DNA from: an uncultured Bacteroidota bacterium
GTDB taxonomy: Bacteria; Bacteroidota; Bacteroidia; Chitinophagales; Chitinophagaceae
Reading direction: 5' to 3'
Length of the DNA: 10,119 bases
Assembly (NCBI GenBank): GCA_903835145.1
Contig: CAILMA010000024.1
Coordinates: forward strand, 1-10,119
The notes beneath the pieces were generated by a model. It was not told the origin of the DNA, made no database searches, and saw only the letters and a program-made list of their open reading frames with translations. Within the stretch, counting starts at the first letter, position 1. Each line of letters opens with the position of its first letter. The translations under genes and the position numbers were made by a program. Shown here one piece after another: positions 7,196 through 10,119 of the stretch.

Positions 7196-8428
7196 ATGGT
7201 AAAACAATTTGCGTTAGCTGGCCTAACACTTGTTGCAGGATTGACCGCAACGAGCGCATTAGCTCAAACAGCTGCAAAAAGTACTCAAACAACTTCAACT
7301 CAACCAACTTATCAGGCGAATGGGTCGAACCTTGTAACAACGGCAGTGCCTTTTTTAAGAATCTCTCCAGACGCCCGTGCTGGTGCAATGGGTGATGTGG
7401 GCATAGCTATGAGTCCTGATGCCAATGCACAATACTGGAATGTGGCTAAAATACCTTTCTGTGAAAAGAACTATGGTATTTCTGCAACCTATACCCCATG
7501 GTTAAAGGACCTCGTGCCAGATATCTTCCTTGCCTATATAGCTGCTTATGCCAAATTTGGCGAAGAAAACAACCAGGCCATAAGCGGATCAATGCGTTAT
7601 TTTTCTTTGGGTAATATTAATTACACTGACCAGCAGGGTATGTCTACCGGTACTGGCCAGCCACGCGAATTCTCCTTTGATTTGGGCTATTCCCGCAAAC
7701 TCAGTGAGTTCCTTTCTACTGGCTTAAGCCTGCGGTACATTCACTCGGCTATAGCTGCAGGTGCCGTTTACACCTCAAGCGGGGGCTCCGGCGACTACCA
7801 CCCGGCGAGCGCTGTAAGTGCTGACCTTGGTATTTATTACTCGAAGAAAAAAGATATTGACGAGCTGAAAAGCCGGACATTCAGCTTTGGTGCTGTAATC
7901 ACTAACCTTGGTTCTAAAATATCTTACAACAGCACAAGAAAAGACTTCATTCCTATGAACCTTGGCTTGGGTGTTGCTTATACAAGCCAGTTTGACCCCT
8001 ACAACAAAATAACTTTTGGGTTAGATATCAATAAGCTGCTTGTACCTGCTAACATCACCGGTGACTCTGCTGTTTCCCTCATTACAGGTATCACCAACTC
8101 TTTCAGCGGTGGTGACCAGCTCCAGAAGCTTGACATCTCCCTTGGTGCTGAATATTGGTATCAGGACCAGTTTGCTGTGCGTGCGGGTTATTTCTATGAA
8201 GATAAAAACAACGGTGACAGGCAGTATATAACCTGCGGACTTGGTGTACGTTACAACGTGTTTGCAATCAATGCATCTTACCTCGTACAAGGCAGCGGCA
8301 TCACCCGTAACCCTCTTTCTAATACATTTCGTTTCTCCTTGATGTACGAATTTGATAAGATTGAAAAGTCCGGCGGCGATGCGCCACCAGCTGATGCATC
8401 ACCAGTGCCTTCGTCCGACGGAAAATAA
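7196..8428 (+). CDS. porV: PorV (LptO), T9SS outer-membrane cargo shuttle protein
   Basis: PorV is an outer-membrane beta-barrel of the FadL family. It binds the CTD of T9SS cargo leaving the SprA translocon and delivers it to the PorU attachment complex. The 410-residue product starts with a clear Sec signal peptide (MVKQF, hydrophobic stretch, ALA at 21-23, mature N terminus at Gln24). The family hallmark follows at 55-78 (RISPDARAGAMGD, then AMSPDAN). The rest alternates amphipathic strands and turns, ending in an aromatic final strand (FRFSLMYEF, about 378-386). A 24-residue Pro/Ala/Ser/Asp tail then follows the last strand, which is unusual next to the C-terminal aromatic signal of many outer-membrane barrels. 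It follows porU by 85 bases with its own likely promoter and is closed by a strong terminator. Confidence 0.95.
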   Translation: MVKQFALAGLTLVAGLTATSALAQTAAKSTQTTSTQPTYQANGSNLVTTAVPFLRISPDARAGAMGDVGIAMSPDANAQYWNVAKIPFCEKNYGISATYTPWLKDLVPDIFLAYIAAYAKFGEENNQAISGSMRYFSLGNINYTDQQGMSTGTGQPREFSFDLGYSRKLSEFLSTGLSLRYIHSAIAAGAVYTSSGGSGDYHPASAVSADLGIYYSKKKDIDELKSRTFSFGAVITNLGSKISYNSTRKDFIPMNLGLGVAYTSQFDPYNKITFGLDINKLLVPANITGDSAVSLITGITNSFSGGDQLQKLDISLGAEYWYQDQFAVRAGYFYEDKNNGDRQYITCGLGVRYNVFAINASYLVQGSGITRNPLSNTFRFSLMYEFDKIEKSGGDAPPADASPVPSSDGK

Positions 8429-8449
8429 AAAATATTAATACTTGTATAC

Positions 8450-8491
8450 AAAACGTTCCAAAACAATCATTTGTCTTGGAACGTTTTTTTT
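8450..8491 (+). terminator. Intrinsic terminator after porV
   Basis: AAAACGTTCCAA (8450-8461) pairs perfectly with TTGGAACGTTTT (8476-8487). After a one-base internal loop, ACAA/TTGT adds four pairs capped by TCAT. Eight T residues (8484-8491) close it. It begins 22 bases past the porV stop and ends the T9SS transcription unit. Confidence 0.9.
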
Positions 8492-8569
8492 ATGGCCAGT
8501 TCTAAGGGAATATAGCTTGAAAAAATACCTTTATTGGATAATCTGTCGGGTAATTCAGTGCTCCCTACG

Positions 8570-8577
8570 TAATTTTG
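8570..8577 (+). promoter_or_regulatory. Candidate -7 element for the OsmC-type gene
   Basis: TAATTTTG matches TAnnTTTG exactly and would start transcription near 8584, about 53 bases before the ATG at 8637. No good -33 element lies 17-23 bases upstream. It sits between the porV terminator and the gene, where a promoter is needed. Nothing else is recognisable between 8492 and 8636. Confidence 0.4.
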
Positions 8578-8636
8578 CATGTTGTAAAACGTTGTCTGCG
8601 GATAGCGCAATTCATGAAGCACAAAAGCAGTGATAG

Positions 8637-9275
8637 ATGCAATATAAATTTGAACAGCCAGTACATGGCTCTATTGGAGCACTGAAGTACCAATGTACTA
8701 TTGAATGGAGGAACGGTAAGATAATAGCCGACGAACCTGCTACAAACGGCGGTGGCGATACTGGCGCCGACCCGTACACACTATTGCTTTCGTCCCTCGC
8801 ATCCTGCACGCTCATAACCCTGCGGATGTACATTGACCGAAAGGGCTGGGATATCCCTGAAATTGCGGTGAACGTAAATATGTTTCAGGAACAGGCCGGG
8901 GAACAAACAGTTACTTACATAGATAGAGATATTGTGTTTTTGAGCCCTGCTACCGATGTGCAGAAAATGCGACTAAAGGAAATCGCAACCAACTGCCCAA
9001 TCTCAAAAATACTGGAGGGCGATATAAAAGTGAGAACCTTCATTTTTAGAGACGTAGAAGAAGCAAAAACAGTAAAATATGCCAATGAAGAGGTGACCGT
9101 ATTGTGGAAACCCGAGCTTTGTCAGCACTCCAAACGCTGCTGGACCGAGCTGCCTCAAGTGTTTGATTATAAAGAAAAGAAGTGGATAAACCCAAGCGGG
9201 GCGAGTGCGGAAGAACTCGCAAACCAGATAAAAAGGTGCCCGTCCGGGGCACTTACATTTCTGAATAATAAATAA
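8637..9275 (+). CDS. OsmC-type thiol peroxidase fused to a YjdI-like iron-sulfur domain
   Basis: The N-terminal part (about 1-138) is an OsmC/Ohr-like domain, a family of thiol peroxidases for organic hydroperoxides. The two active cysteines are visible: Cys57 in SSLASCTLITL (52-62) and Cys120 in NCPISKIL (119-126). The C-terminal part (about 147-208) is a divergent iron-sulfur domain of the YjdI/Fer4_19 type: LCQHSKRC at 161-168, VFDYKEKKWINP at 175-186 and CPSGAL at 201-206. That gives cysteines 162, 168 and 201 plus conserved His164. A stop codon lies directly before the ATG in frame, so this is the longest possible start. Such fusions exist in the family. The natural substrate cannot be read from sequence. 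It likely acts in the cytoplasm, since no signal peptide is seen. Terminators lie before and after it, so it is probably a single-gene unit. Confidence 0.9.
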   Translation: MQYKFEQPVHGSIGALKYQCTIEWRNGKIIADEPATNGGGDTGADPYTLLLSSLASCTLITLRMYIDRKGWDIPEIAVNVNMFQEQAGEQTVTYIDRDIVFLSPATDVQKMRLKEIATNCPISKILEGDIKVRTFIFRDVEEAKTVKYANEEVTVLWKPELCQHSKRCWTELPQVFDYKEKKWINPSGASAEELANQIKRCPSGALTFLNNK

Positions 9276-9288
9276 AATGTTTAACTTT

Positions 9289-9320
9289 AGATGACCGTTT
9301 GTAAGCGGTTATCTTTTTTT
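9289..9320 (+). terminator. Intrinsic terminator after the OsmC-type gene
   Basis: AGATGACCG (9289-9297) pairs with CGGTTATCT (9306-9314), nine pairs including one G-U, with an eight-base loop. A run of seven T residues follows at 9314-9320. It begins 14 bases past the stop codon at 9275, so the next gene should have its own promoter. Confidence 0.85.
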
Positions 9321-9392
9321 GACAAATAATACATGTACATACACCTATTTGATGAAACCAAAATCCAGTAAACGAAGAAAATAAACACAGCC

Positions 9393-10119
9393 ATGGAACG
9401 AAAAAAATTCTTACAATATCTTGCGCTATTACCACTTGTAAAACCAGTTATGAAAATGAATGCCTTAAATGAACTTTCAGCGGCTTTTAAGCCAACCGAA
9501 AAAATGCCGGTACTCTTTTTAGGGCATGGCAGCCCTATGAACGCTATAGAAGAAAATGAATTCGTGACCGGATTCAGGAACAGTGCCGTAGGGATACCGC
9601 GCCCAAATGCAATTCTGTGTATTTCAGCGCACTGGGAAACCAGGGGCACCTTTGTAACCGCAATGCAGCAGCCGCGCACTATACACGACTTTGGGGGCTT
9701 CCCAAAGGCGCTGTTTGACGTGCAATACCCCGCCCCGGGCAGCCCGGAACTGGCGAAAGCAACACAAAGTGCCATAACGTCCACCAATATAGGTATGGAT
9801 GATAAATGGGGGCTGGACCATGGCTGCTGGAGCGTGGTAAAACACCTTTACCCAAAGGCCGATGTACCTGTGGTGCAAATGAGTATCGACTACAACCAAC
9901 CCGCACAATACCACTACGACCTGGCCAAAGAATTGCAATCGCTGCGCAGCAAGGGCATATTAATAGTTGGCAGCGGTAACATGGTACACAACCTTGGTAT
10001 GATAGCGTGGGACAAGCTCAATACGGACGATTTCGGATTTGACTGGGCAAGAGAAGCAAGTCAGAAGATGAAGAAATTCATACTGGAGGACGATCATAAG
10101 TCGCTCATCAATTACAAGA
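9393..10119 (+). CDS. ygiD: Extradiol ring-cleavage dioxygenase, YgiD/DODA type, 3' end beyond the window
   Basis: This is a LigB-superfamily dioxygenase close to E. coli YgiD, which opens the ring of 4,5-DOPA-like catechols. 242 codons are present; from the YgiD alignment about 55-60 residues are missing on the right. The family motifs are clear: LGHGSPMNA (43-51, His45), SAHWE (78-82, His80), IHDFGGFP (97-104), LDHGCWS (141-147) and GSGNMVHNL (193-201, His199). His45, His80 and His199 correspond to the metal ligands His22, His57 and His177 of YgiD; the fourth ligand lies outside the window. Compared with YgiD there is an extra N-terminal stretch of roughly 20 residues that looks like a signal or weak Tat-like leader (ERKKFLQ then a hydrophobic segment). 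The only clear start is the ATG at 9393; a later ATG at residue 20 or 22 would remove the leader. No exact TAnnTTTG is seen upstream; TTTG (9318-9321) with CCTATTTG (9344-9351) is a weak candidate. The true substrate is uncertain. Confidence 0.9.
   Translation, partial: MERKKFLQYLALLPLVKPVMKMNALNELSAAFKPTEKMPVLFLGHGSPMNAIEENEFVTGFRNSAVGIPRPNAILCISAHWETRGTFVTAMQQPRTIHDFGGFPKALFDVQYPAPGSPELAKATQSAITSTNIGMDDKWGLDHGCWSVVKHLYPKADVPVVQMSIDYNQPAQYHYDLAKELQSLRSKGILIVGSGNMVHNLGMIAWDKLNTDDFGFDWAREASQKMKKFILEDDHKSLINYK

Noticed and set aside
8442..8633. 63-codon open frame between porV and the OsmC-type gene
   Set aside because: It runs straight through the strong porV terminator and its T tract, and its product resembles no known small protein.
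9287..9787. 166-codon minus-strand frame over the start of the dioxygenase gene
   Set aside because: It overlaps a terminator and the conserved motifs of the dioxygenase on the other strand, so it is a shadow frame.
1..10119. CRISPR arrays, tRNA or rRNA genes, insertion sequences, attachment sites, defence genes
   Set aside because: I found no regularly spaced repeats with spacers, no cloverleaf or rRNA signature, no transposase or integrase, and no terminal inverted repeats. All long sense frames are accounted for by housekeeping or T9SS genes.

Overview
The window comes from a member of the Bacteroidota, and the details fit the Chitinophagia/Sphingobacteriia side best, although that finer placement is inference. 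It carries core genes of the type IX secretion system (T9SS), which is restricted to this phylum. Start codons lack Shine-Dalgarno sequences. Several genes are preceded by the Bacteroidota -7 element TAnnTTTG rather than a sigma70 -10 box. The base composition looks moderate, with no obvious foreign island.

Layout from left to right: (1) bases 1-80 hold a small cluster of CTTTGCG heptamers and no gene. (2) On the minus strand lie murF (peptidoglycan precursor ligase) and, upstream of it, gldJ (an outer-membrane lipoprotein of the gliding/T9SS machinery with a formylglycine-generating-enzyme fold). Two tandem hairpins separate them. (3) A 272-base divergent intergenic region holds candidate promoters for gldJ (leftward) and porU (rightward), each with operator-like dyads. 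(4) On the plus strand lie porU (gingipain-fold sortase of the T9SS, with its own C-terminal sorting domain) and porV (FadL-like outer-membrane barrel that carries T9SS cargo to PorU). The cluster ends at a strong intrinsic terminator. (5) Next is a two-domain protein, an OsmC-type thiol peroxidase joined to a YjdI-like iron-sulfur domain, followed by its own terminator. (6) Last is a LigB-type extradiol dioxygenase related to E. coli YgiD, cut off by the right edge of the window.

Functionally, the gldJ/porU/porV block is a T9SS assembly and cargo-attachment locus. GldJ belongs to the periplasm-facing lipoprotein part of the machine. PorV collects secreted proteins carrying C-terminal domains as they leave the translocon. 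PorU removes those domains and fixes the proteins at the cell surface. The osmC-type and dioxygenase genes are separated from this block and from each other by terminators, so they are probably independent units. One handles peroxide or redox chemistry; the other acts on catechol-like substrates.

I do not see an undescribed multi-gene system here. The items that most deserve a second look are the operator-like dyads in the gldJ-porU divergent region, the basic C-terminal tail of GldJ, the possible three-Cys/one-His cluster fused to a peroxidase, and the hydrophobic leader on the dioxygenase.
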